A stretch of DNA of 64,000 nt from Halolamina pelagica (GCF_001307315.1 NZ_LGUC01000002.1:124001-188000); one strand, 5' to 3'. Positions 34,831 to 45,948 are shown, counted from the first letter of the stretch. Notes: a model not told the origin generated them from the letters alone. Numbers and translations are program-made.

Positions 34831-36326
34831 ATGGACGACGACCCGTCCGTGACGGCCGAGGATATCGGACAGTACGCCCGACGAGCGCGGCTCGACCCGG
34901 ACCGATTCGACCCGGAGGAGCAGGCAGCCGCGATGGCGGCACAGGACGATCTCGTCTCCCGTCTCGACGAACTCGAGCTGCCGACGGCGCCCGACCGGAC
35001 GTTCTGGGACCCGAACGAGGACGACGACCCGCACGCGGCGTTTCTCTCCCGGTGTGACATCCAGCGAACCGACGACGGCGTGCTGTCGGGGCTGACGGTC
35101 GCGGTCAAGGACAACATCGCGGTCGCGGGGCTCCCGATGACCGCCGGATCGCCGCTGTTCGCGGATCACGTTCCGGCCGAGGACGCGACCGTGGTCGACC
35201 GGCTACTGGACGCGGGCGGGCGGATCGTCGGCAAGGCCAACATGGACGAGTTCGCGTTCGGCGGCGACGCCGAGACGATGCGTTTCCGACTGGCCCGCAA
35301 CCCCAACGACCCCGAGCACCAGCCCGGCGGCTCGTCGGCCGGGAGCGGGGTCGCCGTCGCGGACGGCCTCGCGGACGTGGCGCTGGGGAGCGACACGGGT
35401 GGCTCCGTCCGGTTTCCGGCGTCGTTCTGTGGCGTCGTCGGCCTGAAACCCAGCCGGGGGCTCGTCCCGCTGACGGGCTTTGTCCAGTTCTCGAAGCTCA
35501 ACGACGAGATCGGCGTGCTCGCGGACACCGTCGCGAACGCTGCCCGGACGCTCGATGCGATCGCGGGGCCCGACCCGCAGGACGCTGCTACGGCCGGCTC
35601 GACCCCGCAGGCGTACGTCGATGCGGTCGACGGCGTCGACGCGGCCGCGGTCGAGACGCTCACCGTCGGCGTCCCCGACGAGCTGTTCGGTGGCGAGCCG
35701 GCGGTCGACGAGACGGTTCGGGCGGCCCTCGACGAGCTCGCGGCCGCCGGCGCGACCGTGCGCGAGGTGTCGATTCCGAACTTCGAGTACGCCATCCCGG
35801 CGTGGTGGGCCATCGCGATGACCGAGGTCGCCGCCTACGTCGAGCGAAACGGGGCCAACTTCTGGCAACGCTCGGTCGCGGATCCGGCGTTCACGGCTGC
35901 AGTCGACGAGGCGCTCGCCGAACGCGCCGGCGAACTCGGTGACTACCCCGCGGAGGCGTTCCTCTACGGCCAGCATCTGCTCGCGGCGGACGGCCCCGAG
36001 TACTACGCCCGAGCCCAGCGGGCACGGGCGCTCGTGACTGCGGGCGTCGAGGACGCACTCGAGGGAGTAGACGTACTCGCGGGCCGACGACGCCGATGGT
36101 CGCGCCCGCGTGGGAGGGCGAGAGCTACCTGGAGGACAGTACGCTCGACGAGGCGGTCCGCACGACGGGGCCGTTCAACCTCACCGGCAATCCGGCGATC
36201 TCGGTGCCCTGTGGCGCGAACGACGGGCTCCCGGTCGGGCTGCAGTTCGTCGCCCGGCGCGGCGCCGACGCGACTGCGCTCCGGGCGGCGGCGATCTGGG
36301 AGTCGCTCACCGAGTCGGTGGCATAG
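34831..36326 (+). CDS. Amidase signature family hydrolase, frameshifted as sequenced
   Basis: 498 residues after repair. The Ser-cisSer-Lys triad is visible: Lys in LTVAVKDNIAVAG, Ser in HQPGGSSAGSGVAVADGLA, nucleophilic Ser in LGSDTGGSVRFPASFCGVVG. C-terminal region: TGPFNLTGNPAISVPCG and LPVGLQFVARRGAD. The frame breaks at the GGGCC run 36081-36085. One added C restores VLAGPTTPMVAPAWEGE. TATA-like GCTATTTCAC at about 34798-34807. Cytoplasmic, with no signal peptide. Hydrolyses an amide bond to acid and ammonia. The position between a racemase and an M28 protein suggests a peptide amide or N-carbamoyl-type substrate. Confidence 0.88.
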
Positions 36327-36404
36327 CGGAAGCAGTTCCCACTGGTTCACGGACTGCGGCGTCACCCCCGTCACGCTTATTGCACTACTTCCCTCCTTGT
36401 GCGT

Positions 36405-38140
36405 GTGATTGACACAGTCGACAGAACGACAGAGGACGGACTCGTCGGCGAGATCGACCGCGACGCGCTGGTGGCCCACATCGACGCGTTGGCCGACCTC
36501 CGACGGTATCCCGGGACTGATGACCAGTGGGAAGCGGCCGAGTACATCGTCGACGAACTGTCCGAGGAGGGCATCGAGGTGGAACTGCAGACGATCGAGG
36601 CGTACACCAGCGTCCCGGTATCCGCGTCGGTGACCGTCACCAGTCCGGTCCGGGAGGAGTTCGACGACGCGATCACGACCGCGTTCAGCGCGAGTACGCC
36701 CCGGGCGGTGTCAGCGGCGAACTCGTCGCCGTGGAGTCGGTCGGCCACAGCGCGACTGACCTCCCCGACCTCTCCGGGAAGATCGCCTTCACGCAGGGGC
36801 TGCCCACGCCGGGGGCCGTGCGGGCGATCGACGAGGCCGCAGCGCGTGCGGCCGTTTTCGAGTCGCCGACCGAGGGCCAACTGCACGAGATGATCGTCTC
36901 CCCCATCTGGGGCTCGCCGTCGGTTGACGACGCCGACGAGCTTCCGGACCTCCCGGTGGCGGAGATCCACCAGAGCGACGGCGAGTGGCTGGCGGAGCGA
37001 CTGGCCGGTGACGACGTCGAGGTCGCCGTCGAGACGCAGGCACGCACCGAGCAGCGGGAGCTCCCCTGTCCGGTCGCCCGCATCGAGGGCACCGAGAGCG
37101 ACCGGTACACCGTCGTCGGCAACCACATCGACTCCTGGCACGAGGGCGTCACCGACAACGCCTCGGCCGTCGCCACGTCGATGGAGTTGGCCCGCGTGTT
37201 CGCCGAGAACCCGCCGAAGCGCGGGATCGTGGTGGGGTTCTGGCCCGGCCACTCGATGGGTCGTTACGCCGGGAGCGCCCGCTACGCGGACCGGAACTGG
37301 CTCGATCTGCGCGAGAACGGGATCGCCTACCTCCATATCGACCTGAACGGCCTCGACGGCGCCGACCACCTCTGGGCCCAGCACATGGCCGAGGTCGGCG
37401 ACGAACACCTCGACGTGCTCGAGGACGGGCCTCTCCCGCTCGGCGTCGCGCGGGACGACGGCGGGCTCATCGGCGGTGGGAGTCGGCCGGGCCGGAACTC
37501 CGACCAGTCGTTCTGGGGCGCCGGGCTCTCCTCGCTGCTCTCGGGGGCCCGGTTCAGTGCGGATCACGAGGACGCCGGCCCCGTCGGCGGCGGCTGGTGG
37601 TGGCACACCCCGGCGGACACTCGAGACAAGATCGATTTCGATCTGATGGTCGAGGAAACCCGGCTGTACACCGCGATCGTCTCGCGGCTGTCGAACTCGC
37701 CGGTGTTGCCCCACGACTACCGGGAGACGGCCGCGGAGATCCGCGCGCTCACCGAGCAGATCGACGCCGAGGCCGAGGGGGAGGTAGACTTCTCGCCGGT
37801 GTACGACCGCCTGGACCGGCTCGACGCGGCGCTCGAAGAGTTCGTCACGGTCGCCACCGACGCCGACGACGGCGTTGACACGGGCGTCGAAGACGTGCAG
37901 GTCCGGCTCGGAAACCTGCTCATCCCGGCGCTGTACATGGAGTCGCCGGCGTACGAACACGACCCGGCGCTGCCACACGAACTGCTCCCGTACCTCCGGG
38001 TCGCCGAATCGCTCCCGGACCGAACCGGTCCCCGGTCCGGGTTCGCCCGGACGAAAGCCGTCCGCGGCGTCTCGAAGCTCGCTCACCGCGTCGGGGAGGC
38101 GGCCGACGCCGTCGAGGCGTTCCTCGACAGCCGAGCGTAG
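36405..38140 (+). CDS. M28-type peptidase (divergent copy A), frameshifted as sequenced
   Basis: About 578 residues. Metal-site elements: GNHIDSWHEGVTDNASAVAT (His and bridging Asp), WPGHSMGRYAGSARYAD in the slot where classical M28 has EExGLxGS, IDLNGLDG (Asp) and WWWHTPADTRDKID (His). A PA-like insert lies between the N-terminal strands and the catalytic core. The frame breaks at C4 36699-36702, and one added C joins FSASTPP to GGVSGELVAVESV. GTG 36405 is favoured over GTG 36399 because TATA-like GCTTATTG (36375-36382) lies 23-30 nt upstream. Cytoplasmic. Less similar to copies B-D than they are to one another. Confidence 0.85.
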
Positions 38141-39100
38141 TTAGCTGAACGCCGGCACCACTTCCTCGGCGAACAGCTCCACGCCGGTCGGCTCGGGGAA
38201 GTCGACGAACTCCAGAACGACTTCGTCGACGCCGAGCTCCGCGTACGGTTCGAGCTCGGCGACGAGCTGTTCGGGCGTGCCGATGAGGTTGTTGTACGAC
38301 GCCATCGGGTCGTCGGGGTCCGGGTCCCGGAACCGCGGCACTTCGTCCAGGATCGCCTCGACCTCGGCCTCGGTTTCCCGGACGATACACCGCGCGAACC
38401 AGGAGATATCGATGTCGTCGAACGCGGTGTCGTACGTCTCGCAGTGAGAGCGCAGCACGTCGAGCTTGTGCGCCATCACGTCGGTCGGCCCCCAGAAGTT
38501 CCACTCGTCGGCGTGCTTGGCGGCGATGCGGAGCGTGAACTCCTCGCCGCCGCCGCCGACCATGATCGGCGGCCGCGGGTCCTGCCGGGGGCGCGGGCGA
38601 CAGGCGGCGCCGTCGAGCTGGTAGTAGTCGCCGTCGTAGTCCACCTCCTCTTCGGTCCAGAGGCGCTTGGTGAGCTCGATCGTCTCCTCCATCGCGCGCA
38701 GTCGCTCGGGCGCGTCCGGCCAGTCGTACCCGTACGCCAGCGCTTCGTCGGCCTTCCACCCCGCGCCCATCCCGAGCTTGAGCCGGCCGTCGCTGACGTT
38801 GTCCACCTCGGCGGCCATCTTCGCCAGCAGGGGGCCGTGGCGGAGCTCGTTGTTCACCGTCTTGGGGAACAGCGTCACCGACTCGGTCGCGCCGGCGAGG
38901 GCGGTCAGGGTGGTGAAACACTCGGTGGTCGCGCCGTCACCCGCGAGCAGGTGGTCGGGCACGCCCAGGCCGTCGAACCCCGCGGCCTCGGTGGCCCGGG
39001 CGAACGATCGCTGTTTCTCCCACGAGATCGAGTCACAGAACGCCAGCGTGGAGTACTCTGACGCCCCGGCGGCTGTCGGAATGTTGGCTGCGAACCGCAT
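38141..39100 (-). CDS. LLM-class flavin/F420-dependent oxidoreductase
   Basis: About 319 residues. The TIM-barrel luciferase-like pattern is clear: ATEAAGFDGLGVPDHLLAG, GPLLAKMAAEVDNVSDGRLK, LGMGAGWKADEALAYG, PPIMVGGGGEEFTLRIAAKH and IGTPEQLVAELEPYAELGVD. Start MRFAANIPTAAGASEYS at 39100 is preferred, and an ATG at 39112 is possible. F420 is the likely cofactor in haloarchaea. The stop is immediately next to that of the convergent M28 gene. Its role among peptidases is unclear. Related enzymes oxidise amines, sulfonates or N-substituted acids. Confidence 0.85.
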   Translation of the reverse strand: MRFAANIPTAAGASEYSTLAFCDSISWEKQRSFARATEAAGFDGLGVPDHLLAGDGATTECFTTLTALAGATESVTLFPKTVNNELRHGPLLAKMAAEVDNVSDGRLKLGMGAGWKADEALAYGYDWPDAPERLRAMEETIELTKRLWTEEEVDYDGDYYQLDGAACRPRPRQDPRPPIMVGGGGEEFTLRIAAKHADEWNFWGPTDVMAHKLDVLRSHCETYDTAFDDIDISWFARCIVRETEAEVEAILDEVPRFRDPDPDDPMASYNNLIGTPEQLVAELEPYAELGVDEVVLEFVDFPEPTGVELFAEEVVPAFS

Positions 39101-39160
39101 CACCCCCACCATGCCCGACCACCGGTAAAGAACTACCCCTGCAGCCACCACCGCGGGTGC

Positions 39161-40891
39161 CTACAGCGACCGGCGCAGCCGTCGGAGCGTCGCCACGACG
39201 TCGTTGCGGGCACGCGTGAGCTGGAGCTCGAGGAAGCGCGCCTCGTCGCCGTCCAGTTCGGGGAGTCGCTCGACGGGGGCCAGCCGCGGAACCGGCGCCC
39301 GGCTCTCGGCGGGGTCCTGTTCGAACGCGCCCTCCGTGACGAACTGGAGGCGCGTGAGCTCCTTCACCAGTCTGTCTGCGGCGTCGGGGTAGCCCTCGGC
39401 GTCCGCGAGACCGGTCGTCGTCGCCTCGCGGAGCGCGTCGAGTTCGTCGATCACCGGCCCGAGGTCGAACTCGCTGGCGGCGTCGTACTCCGTCACCGCC
39501 GACGCGAGTTGGTCGATCGCGCGAACCGGGTCCGCGGGTCGCTCGGCACGGCTCAGTCTTGCGGTTGCGAGCGTGTACACTTCGGTGTCCCGTTCCAGCA
39601 CGTCCGGGTCGGCCTTCTCGATGGTGTCGGTCGTGAGGTGCCACGCGTCGGCGTGGCCGGCCGACCCGCCGACGGGGTGGTAGCCGCGATCCTCGCGGAC
39701 GGACTGGGGGATGCTCGACTGGAGCGACATCCCCGGTACGCCGAGGTTGTTGAACGAGTAGTCGCCCGCCCGCGCCGGACGGTGTTTGGCGGTCGATTTG
39801 CCGCTTACGTCCGCGATGGTCCCGGTCGCGACCTCGTCGACGGCGGCCATCCACTTCGCGCGCTCGTCGTACTCGGTCGCGTCGGCGACGCCCGGCGAGT
39901 CGATGTTCACGTGAGCGACACAGCGGTCGGCCAGCTCCTGGGCGAACTCGTCGACGAACCAGGTGGAGCCGGCGTAGCGCCCGGTCGAGTGGCCCGGCCA
40001 CCAGGCGACCCACACGTCCCGCCGGAGGTCCTCGCGATGGGTCTGGAGCACTCTTGCCAGTTCGAGCAACGCGGCATCGCCAGTCGCGTTGTCGGTGACG
40101 CCCTCGTGCCAGGAGTCGAGGTGGCCGTGGGCGAGCACGAACTCGTCGACGGCCGGGGCGGCCTCGCCGGGGATGGTTGCGAGCACCAGCGGCGCCGTCT
40201 GCCACTCGGTCGTCGTCTCGGCGGAGACGGTCACGTCGGCGCCGGCGGCGGCCGCCTCACGGAGTTCGCGCCCATCGATCGCGGAGACGTTCGCGACCAG
40301 CAGGTCCGGAACCCGCCCTTTCTCGTCGTACGGCGGCGCGCCACCCCAGATCGGGGTGACGATTCCCTCGTGCGGTTCGCGCTCGTGGGGGTGGATCCCG
40401 ACGAACGCCTCGGCGCCCCGGTCGGCGAGCTCCCCGATGGCGCTGATCGGGATGATCGACTCGCTCATCACGACTTTCCCGGAGAGGTCCGACGGCAGTC
40501 CGTCGAGCGACACCGAGAGCATGGCCTCGATCGAGTCCATCTCGTCGTCGTTCTCGACGTAGACGAGCTCGCCCTCGGCGGTGCCGCTCGCCGAGAACGA
40601 GACCGTCTTGGCCGACGCGGCCGCCCAGCCGTCGTCTGTTTCGATACTCGCGCCGTGGGGTGTGCTCAGATACAGCGACGGGGTGAACAGCTCGTGGTCG
40701 ACGCCGAACTGCTCGAGCCGATCTGTCACGTACGCCGCCGCCGAGCGTTCGTCGTCGGTGCCCGAAACGCGGTCGAGTTCCGCGAACCGTTCGACGAGCC
40801 GCCAGGGCTCCTCGGCCGACACGTCGTCGACGATCGCCGCGTCGACGCCCGATAGCGACGGCTTCCCGTCCGCGTAGAGTCGCTGACTCAT
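39161..40891 (-). CDS. M28-type peptidase (copy B), intact
   Basis: 576 residues and the only uninterrupted member of the group. Order of features: N-terminal DVSAEEPWRLVERFAELDRV, a PA-like insert ending IHPHEREPHEGIVTPIWGGA, then AHGHLDSWHEGVTDNATGDA (His, Asp), WWPGHSTGRYAGSTWFVDEF, HVNIDSPG (Asp) and DAWHLTTDTIEKAD (His), and a C-terminal helical tail. No signal peptide, so cytoplasmic. ATG 40891 is preceded by AGGAG 5 nt upstream. A CTATATTG box lies about 50 nt upstream. Transcribed away from the divergent ABC operon at 41170. Confidence 0.87.
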   Translation of the reverse strand: MSQRLYADGKPSLSGVDAAIVDDVSAEEPWRLVERFAELDRVSGTDDERSAAAYVTDRLEQFGVDHELFTPSLYLSTPHGASIETDDGWAAASAKTVSFSASGTAEGELVYVENDDEMDSIEAMLSVSLDGLPSDLSGKVVMSESIIPISAIGELADRGAEAFVGIHPHEREPHEGIVTPIWGGAPPYDEKGRVPDLLVANVSAIDGRELREAAAAGADVTVSAETTTEWQTAPLVLATIPGEAAPAVDEFVLAHGHLDSWHEGVTDNATGDAALLELARVLQTHREDLRRDVWVAWWPGHSTGRYAGSTWFVDEFAQELADRCVAHVNIDSPGVADATEYDERAKWMAAVDEVATGTIADVSGKSTAKHRPARAGDYSFNNLGVPGMSLQSSIPQSVREDRGYHPVGGSAGHADAWHLTTDTIEKADPDVLERDTEVYTLATARLSRAERPADPVRAIDQLASAVTEYDAASEFDLGPVIDELDALREATTTGLADAEGYPDAADRLVKELTRLQFVTEGAFEQDPAESRAPVPRLAPVERLPELDGDEARFLELQLTRARNDVVATLRRLRRSL

Positions 40892-41140
40892 GGGTCTCCT
40901 TTGGGATCCCCTTTGTAATAGCTTCCCGTAGGTGACAATATAGCTGGTAGAACTATCAGCGTCGAGGGCGGTTGGGCGGCGAGCGACCGGAACCCTCCCA
41001 GCGGCGCGGAACCCGCCGCAGTGACAGGCATAGTTTTGGCCTCCTTCCGGCACCACCGTATTTTCCAGCTACATATTTTTAAGTTCTATATATAAATAGA
41101 TAAAGTATATTTCGACAACGGGCTGCCTCATGACAAACAT

Positions 41141-41148
41141 TTAAATAA
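41141..41148 (+). promoter_or_regulatory. TATA box of ABC importer operon 1
   Basis: TTTAAATA lies 22-29 nt before the ATG at 41170, the canonical spacing for a leaderless haloarchaeal transcript. A longer AT-rich run (41083-41112, CTATATATAAATAGATAAAG inside it) just upstream may hold regulator sites shared with the divergent M28 gene. The region 40892-41169 has no gene. Confidence 0.6.
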
Positions 41149-41169
41149 GCATGGTGGTAGGTTACAGCC

Positions 41170-42843
41170 ATGCCTGAGAATGATTGGCAAGACAACCGCC
41201 GGAAGTTCCTACAGGCGGCCGCGTCGGCTGGCCTCGTAGGACTCGCCGGCTGTACTGGTGGAGACGGCACGGAGACGCCGACTGAGACCGATTCAGACTC
41301 GTCCGGCGGCGACGACGACACCGACGCCCAAACGTCGACGCCGATGCGCGGCGGCTCGCTGAAGTTCGCGCAGACGTCGTCGCCGGTGGAGCTCGACCCC
41401 GTCAACAACAACGGCGGGAACTACTCCATCATGCTGAAGAACCTGGTGTACTCGCCGGTGCTCGGCTACGACCGGAACACCAACCTCGTGCCGATCCTGG
41501 CCGAGGAGATCCCGACCCTCGAGGGCAACGAGTTCACGCTCAACCTCGATTCCGACGCCACGTTCCACAACGGGGACCAGGTCACCGCAGAGGACGTGAA
41601 GTACACGTTCGAGGCGACTGTCGAGGAGCAGACCAGCTACGCCTCCAACTTCAGCATCGTCGACACCATCGATGTCGAGGACGATACGACCGCCCACTTC
41701 ACGCTGACCGAGCCGTACGTCCCGATCCTCCACGCCATCGCGCACCCGGTCGCGCCGAAGAGCGTCCGCGAGGAGGACCCCGAAGGGTTCGGTATCGACA
41801 CGTTCGTCGGCTCCGGGCCGTTCGAAGTGACGGATTTCCAGGAGAACGAAAAGGTCACGATGGCGGGCTGGGACGACTACTGGGGGAACGGCAGCCCCCA
41901 CCTCGACGAGGTGACGTTCACGCCGATCAACGAGCCCACCAACCGCGTGACACAGCTCCAGACCGGCGAGCAGGACGTCATCAACCGCATCCCGCCGCAG
42001 TTCTGGAGCACCGTCCAGAACATGTCGGACGCCGACGTGATCGAGGGGCCCTCGCTGAGCTACCAGTTCGCCGCGTTCAACCAGAACGAGGGCGAGTGTG
42101 CCAAGCGCGACGTGCGGCTGGCGATCGACCACTGTGTCGACCTCGACCAGGCGATCGAGCAGTACATCAAGCCCGGCGGCGGCCGGATCTACAGCCCGGT
42201 GCCCGCCTCCGTCGCGGAGGCGTGGGACATGCCCCTCGACGAGTGGAAGAACAGCTGGTCCGACAAGGACATCGACCGCGCCAAGGAGCTGTTCGAGAGC
42301 GCCGGCGTGCCCGACGACTGGACCTGTAACATCATCGTCTCCTCCACCGAGAAGCGCCGACAGGTCGCCGTCTCCATCGCCAACGGGATTCAGGAGGCCG
42401 GCTACGACGCGCAGGTCCAGTATCTCGACTTCGCGACGATGCTCGACCGGTACAACTCCGGCGACGCCAGCCAGGTCAACATGTACCTGCTCGGCTGGAC
42501 TCGCGCTCCCGAACCGGACCGCTTCCTCTACGAACTGCTCCACATCGACGGCGCGTTCCAGGGGCAGTACTACGACAACGACCGATTCAACGAGCTGCTG
42601 GCCGAGGCGCGAGTCACGACCGACCGCGACGAGCGTCGCGAGATGTACATCGAGGCGATCAACCTGTTCGTCGAGGATCGCGTCCACCTCCCGCTGTACT
42701 ACACTTCCATCTCGATGGGTGTGAAGAACTACGTCCAGGGGCTGAAAACCCACCCCGTCTCGACGTACAACCCCTACCTCTACGGCGACCGGAACAACAC
42801 CCACGCCGACACCGAAGGCTCGAACGTCTGGATGGACCAGTAA
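41170..42843 (+). CDS. Peptide ABC transporter substrate-binding lipoprotein 1 (SBP_bac_5)
   Basis: 557 residues. NRRKFLQAAASAGLVGLAGC joins a twin-arginine signal to a lipobox (Cys28), followed by an acidic Thr/Asp linker. The core matches family 5 binding proteins: LAEEIPTLEGNEFTLNLDSD, FHNGDQVTAEDVKYTFEATV, and near the C-terminus NRFLYELL-like segments with DYFN-type ends. Tethered outside the cell, it delivers oligopeptides or similar solutes to the permeases at 42885 and 43883. First gene of a five-gene plus-strand operon. Confidence 0.92.
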   Translation: MPENDWQDNRRKFLQAAASAGLVGLAGCTGGDGTETPTETDSDSSGGDDDTDAQTSTPMRGGSLKFAQTSSPVELDPVNNNGGNYSIMLKNLVYSPVLGYDRNTNLVPILAEEIPTLEGNEFTLNLDSDATFHNGDQVTAEDVKYTFEATVEEQTSYASNFSIVDTIDVEDDTTAHFTLTEPYVPILHAIAHPVAPKSVREEDPEGFGIDTFVGSGPFEVTDFQENEKVTMAGWDDYWGNGSPHLDEVTFTPINEPTNRVTQLQTGEQDVINRIPPQFWSTVQNMSDADVIEGPSLSYQFAAFNQNEGECAKRDVRLAIDHCVDLDQAIEQYIKPGGGRIYSPVPASVAEAWDMPLDEWKNSWSDKDIDRAKELFESAGVPDDWTCNIIVSSTEKRRQVAVSIANGIQEAGYDAQVQYLDFATMLDRYNSGDASQVNMYLLGWTRAPEPDRFLYELLHIDGAFQGQYYDNDRFNELLAEARVTTDRDERREMYIEAINLFVEDRVHLPLYYTSISMGVKNYVQGLKTHPVSTYNPYLYGDRNNTHADTEGSNVWMDQ

Positions 42844-42884
42844 CCCCTCCCCCGACGACCGTTTTCGCATTCACGACGACATAG

Positions 42885-43883
42885 ATGTCACACTTACGAT
42901 ACACTATCAAACGGCTGCTCCAGGCGATCCCGGTGCTCATCGGCATCACGTCGATCACGTTTCTCCTGATCAACGCGATGCCCGGCTCGCCGGTGGAAGT
43001 GATGCTCGGTCCGACCGCGAGCGAGGAACTCATCGCCGCCGCCGAGGAGCGCTACGGCTTCAACCAACCAATCCACGTACGGTACGTCAAGTACATTCTC
43101 GCGGCGCTGGGCGGTGATCTGGGGCGGAGCATCCACTACGGCGTCCCGGTCACGACCAAGATCTTGGAGCGCCTGCCCGTCACGCTCCTGCTGCTGGCGT
43201 CGAGTTTCGCCTTCGCCCTCAGCGTCGCGATCCCGCTGGGGATCGTCTCGGCCCGCCGCCGGAACCAGCCGGTCGACCACGGCTCCCGCGTGGTCTCGCT
43301 GATCGGCGTCAGCACCCCCAACTTCTGGATCGGGCTGCTCCTGATCATCGTGTTCGGCTACCACCTCCAAGTGCTCCCGTCGAACGGGTTAGTGATGCCG
43401 TTAACACCGATCTCGGAGGTGGAGGGCGCCACCTCACGGCTCGACGTGTTGGTCCAAACCGTCCGGAGCCTCATCATGCCCACCATCGCGCTGGGCACGC
43501 TCCAGATGGCGGCGGTCTCCCGTATCGAGCGGTCGTCGATGCTCGAAGTGCTCGGCCGGGACTACATCAACCTCGCCCGCGCGTTCGGGGTGAAGGAGTC
43601 GGTCATCACCCGGAAACACGCGTTCCGCAACGCGCAGTTGCCCGTGGTGACCATCATCGGCCTCCAACTCACGTCCGCGCTGGGCGGTGCCGTGCTGACC
43701 GAAACCGTGTTCAACATCAACGGGATGGGCCGACTGATCATCCAGGCGGTCCGCACGCAGGACTACGCGCTCATCATGGGGACGACGCTGTTCTTCGGGG
43801 TCATGTTCGTGATCGGCACGCTGCTCACCGACCTGACCTACGCGTATCTCGATCCCCGCGTGACCTACGAGGGTGAGGACTGA
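42885..43883 (+). CDS. dppB: ABC permease 1a (DppB-like)
   Basis: 332 residues, six membrane helices. RYTIKRLLQAIPVLIGITSI is the typical DppB N-terminus, INAMPGSPVEVMLGP the periplasmic-side loop, and the EAA-type cytoplasmic loop DYINLARAFGVKESVITRKH contacts the ATPases. Terminates LTYAYLDPRVTYEGED. Its stop overlaps the next gene's ATG by 1 nt. Forms the membrane channel with the DppC-like protein. Confidence 0.92.
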   Translation: MSHLRYTIKRLLQAIPVLIGITSITFLLINAMPGSPVEVMLGPTASEELIAAAEERYGFNQPIHVRYVKYILAALGGDLGRSIHYGVPVTTKILERLPVTLLLLASSFAFALSVAIPLGIVSARRRNQPVDHGSRVVSLIGVSTPNFWIGLLLIIVFGYHLQVLPSNGLVMPLTPISEVEGATSRLDVLVQTVRSLIMPTIALGTLQMAAVSRIERSSMLEVLGRDYINLARAFGVKESVITRKHAFRNAQLPVVTIIGLQLTSALGGAVLTETVFNINGMGRLIIQAVRTQDYALIMGTTLFFGVMFVIGTLLTDLTYAYLDPRVTYEGED

Positions 43884-44833
43884 TGGCGGCTGAAACCGAG
43901 GAGACCGAAGACCAGGAGTACGAGTCCCGCGTCGGTGCCTCCTACATGCTCTCCCGGCTGCTCCAGGACACGACCGCCCGGATCAGCCTGATTCTGATCG
44001 CGATCATCTCGGGGATGGCGCTGTTCGCGTTCGTCGACGCCGAGTTCCTCGACTATCGGCTGGCAGAGACCTACCTCTACCACCCGCTCCGGAACAACGC
44101 CGGCACCCGACCGCTGCTGCCGCCGGTCGGCCTCAGCAACCAGTTCGGCGACGGCGTGCTGGCCCACCCGCTGGGCACCGACACCCGCGGCCGGGATATC
44201 GCGGTCAGGCTGCTGTACGGCTCCCGGATCGCCATCCAGATCGCGCTGGTCTCGACGACCATCGGCGTCGTCGTCGGGACGACCGTCGGCGCCGTCTCGG
44301 GCTACTACGGCGGCTGGATCGACGACGTGCTGATGCGGTTCGTGGAGATCCTCTACTCGATCCCGTTCCTGGTGCTCGTGATCGCGTTCATGGCCGCGTT
44401 CGGCCGGGAGCTCATCTACGCGATGATCGGCGTGAGCATCATCTCGATCCCGATCTTCGCCCGGCTGATCCGCTCTGAAGTGCTCAGCATTCGCGAGGAG
44501 ACGTACGTCGAGGCCGCCCAGGCGGCGGGCGTGAAAGATCGGAACATCCTGCTGCGGCACGTGATCCCAAACAGCTTCGCGCCGGTGGTCGTGCAGACGA
44601 CGCTCCAGATGGGGACCAACATCCTGATCGTGGCCGGGCTGTCGTTCCTCGGCTTCGGCGCCCAGCCCCCGACGCCGTCGTGGGGGCAGATGCTCTCGAT
44701 CGCGCGTAACTACATGCTTCCGGCGCCGTGGTTCTCGGTCTGGCCGGGGCTGGCCATCCTGATCACCGTGATGGCGTTCAACATTCTCGGCGACGGGCTC
44801 CGCGACACGCTGGACCCGCGTCTCGAAAACTAA
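43883..44833 (+). CDS. dppC: ABC permease 1b (DppC-like)
   Basis: 316 residues. After a cytoplasmic N-terminal stretch (DTTARISLILIAIISGMALF) come the family's PLGTDTRGRDIAVRLLYGSR loop, the EAA loop YVEAAQAAGVKDRNILLRHV and the closing LGDGLRDTLDPRLEN. Partner of DppB-1. The ATP-binding gene follows after 2 nt. Confidence 0.92.
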   Translation: MAAETEETEDQEYESRVGASYMLSRLLQDTTARISLILIAIISGMALFAFVDAEFLDYRLAETYLYHPLRNNAGTRPLLPPVGLSNQFGDGVLAHPLGTDTRGRDIAVRLLYGSRIAIQIALVSTTIGVVVGTTVGAVSGYYGGWIDDVLMRFVEILYSIPFLVLVIAFMAAFGRELIYAMIGVSIISIPIFARLIRSEVLSIREETYVEAAQAAGVKDRNILLRHVIPNSFAPVVVQTTLQMGTNILIVAGLSFLGFGAQPPTPSWGQMLSIARNYMLPAPWFSVWPGLAILITVMAFNILGDGLRDTLDPRLEN

Positions 44834-44835
44834 CC

Positions 44836-45948
44836 ATGACTACACCACTACTCTCAGTCGAAAACCTCCAGACACAGTTCGAAACCGCCGAAGGCACCGT
44901 CCGCGCGGTCGACGGCATCTCCTTCGACGTTCACGAGGGGGAGACCGTCGGTCTCGTCGGCGAGTCCGGCGCCGGCAAATCGGTCGCCATCTCCAGTGTT
45001 CTCCGGCTGGTCGAGTCGCCCGGCGAGATCGTCGGCGGCGAGATCCGCTTCCGCGGCGAGACGCTCCTCAGCTTCGAGGAGGGGCCGAACGGTGAGCGCC
45101 GACAGAGCCCGGAGTCGCTCTCCAACAAGGAGTTCCGCCAACGCATCCGGGGGCGCGAGATCGCGACGATCTTCCAGGACCCGATGGAGAGTCTCAACCC
45201 CGTCTTTACGATCGGCAGCCAGCTCCAGGAGTTCATCGAGATCAACCGGGAGCTGCCGCCGAAAGACGCCCGCGACGTGGCGATCGAGACGCTCCGGGAG
45301 GTCGACATCCCCAAACCCGAAGACCGGTTCGACGACTACCCCCACGAGTTCTCCGGCGGGATGCGCCAGCGCGTCCTCATCGCGATGGCGATCGCGTGCC
45401 AGCCGTCGCTGATCCTGGCCGACGAGCCGACGACGGCGCTGGACGTGACCGTCGAGGGCCAGATCCTGAATCTGGTCTCGGACCTCCAGGAGGAGTACGG
45501 CACGAGCTTCGTCTGGGTAACCCACGACCTCGCTGTCGTCGCGGACATCTGTGACCGCGTGAACGTGATGTACCTCGGGCAGATGGCCGAACAGGCCGAC
45601 GTTCACGACCTGTTCGACAACACGAAACACCCGTACACCGAGGCGCTGCTGCAGTCCGTCCCGCGACCCGACAAAACCGTCGAGTCGCTCACCCCGATCG
45701 AGGGGGTGATGCCCGAGGCCATCAACCCGCCATCGGGCTGTCGGTTCCACCCGCGGTGTCCGGACGCCCGTGCGGTCTGTCGGGAGGTCAACCCGGAGCC
45801 ACGGAACGTGAGCGACACCGACACCCGCCACAACGCGGCGTGTGTGAAACACGACGCGTTCGACGTGGACTACGAACACAGCACGCCGATCCAGTCCGAG
45901 GGCGACGAGTTCGGTGAGGATCTGCAGGTGACGGAGGGGAGCCGATGA
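44836..45948 (+). CDS. dppD: ABC ATP-binding protein 1a (DppD-like)
   Basis: 370 residues. Walker A GESGAGKS, signature FSGGMRQR, Walker [13 protein letters not shown] and the H-loop WVTHDLAVV are all intact. The oligopeptide-specific C-terminal region [20 protein letters not shown] supplies the Cys cluster that binds an iron-sulfur cluster in homologues. Start ATG 44836 immediately follows the permease stop. It overlaps the next ATPase by 4 nt (ATGA). Confidence 0.92.
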   Translation: MTTPLLSVENLQTQFETAEGTVRAVDGISFDVHEGETVGLVGESGAGKSVAISSVLRLVESPGEIVGGEIRFRGETLLSFEEGPNGERRQSPESLSNKEFRQRIRGREIATIFQDPMESLNPVFTIGSQLQEFIEINRELPPKDARDVAIETLREVDIPKPEDRFDDYPHEFSGGMRQRVLIAMAIACQPSLILADEPTTALDVTVEGQILNLVSDLQEEYGTSFVWVTHDLAVVADICDRVNVMYLGQMAEQADVHDLFDNTKHPYTEALLQSVPRPDKTVESLTPIEGVMPEAINPPSGCRFHPRCPDARAVCREVNPEPRNVSDTDTRHNAACVKHDAFDVDYEHSTPIQSEGDEFGEDLQVTEGSR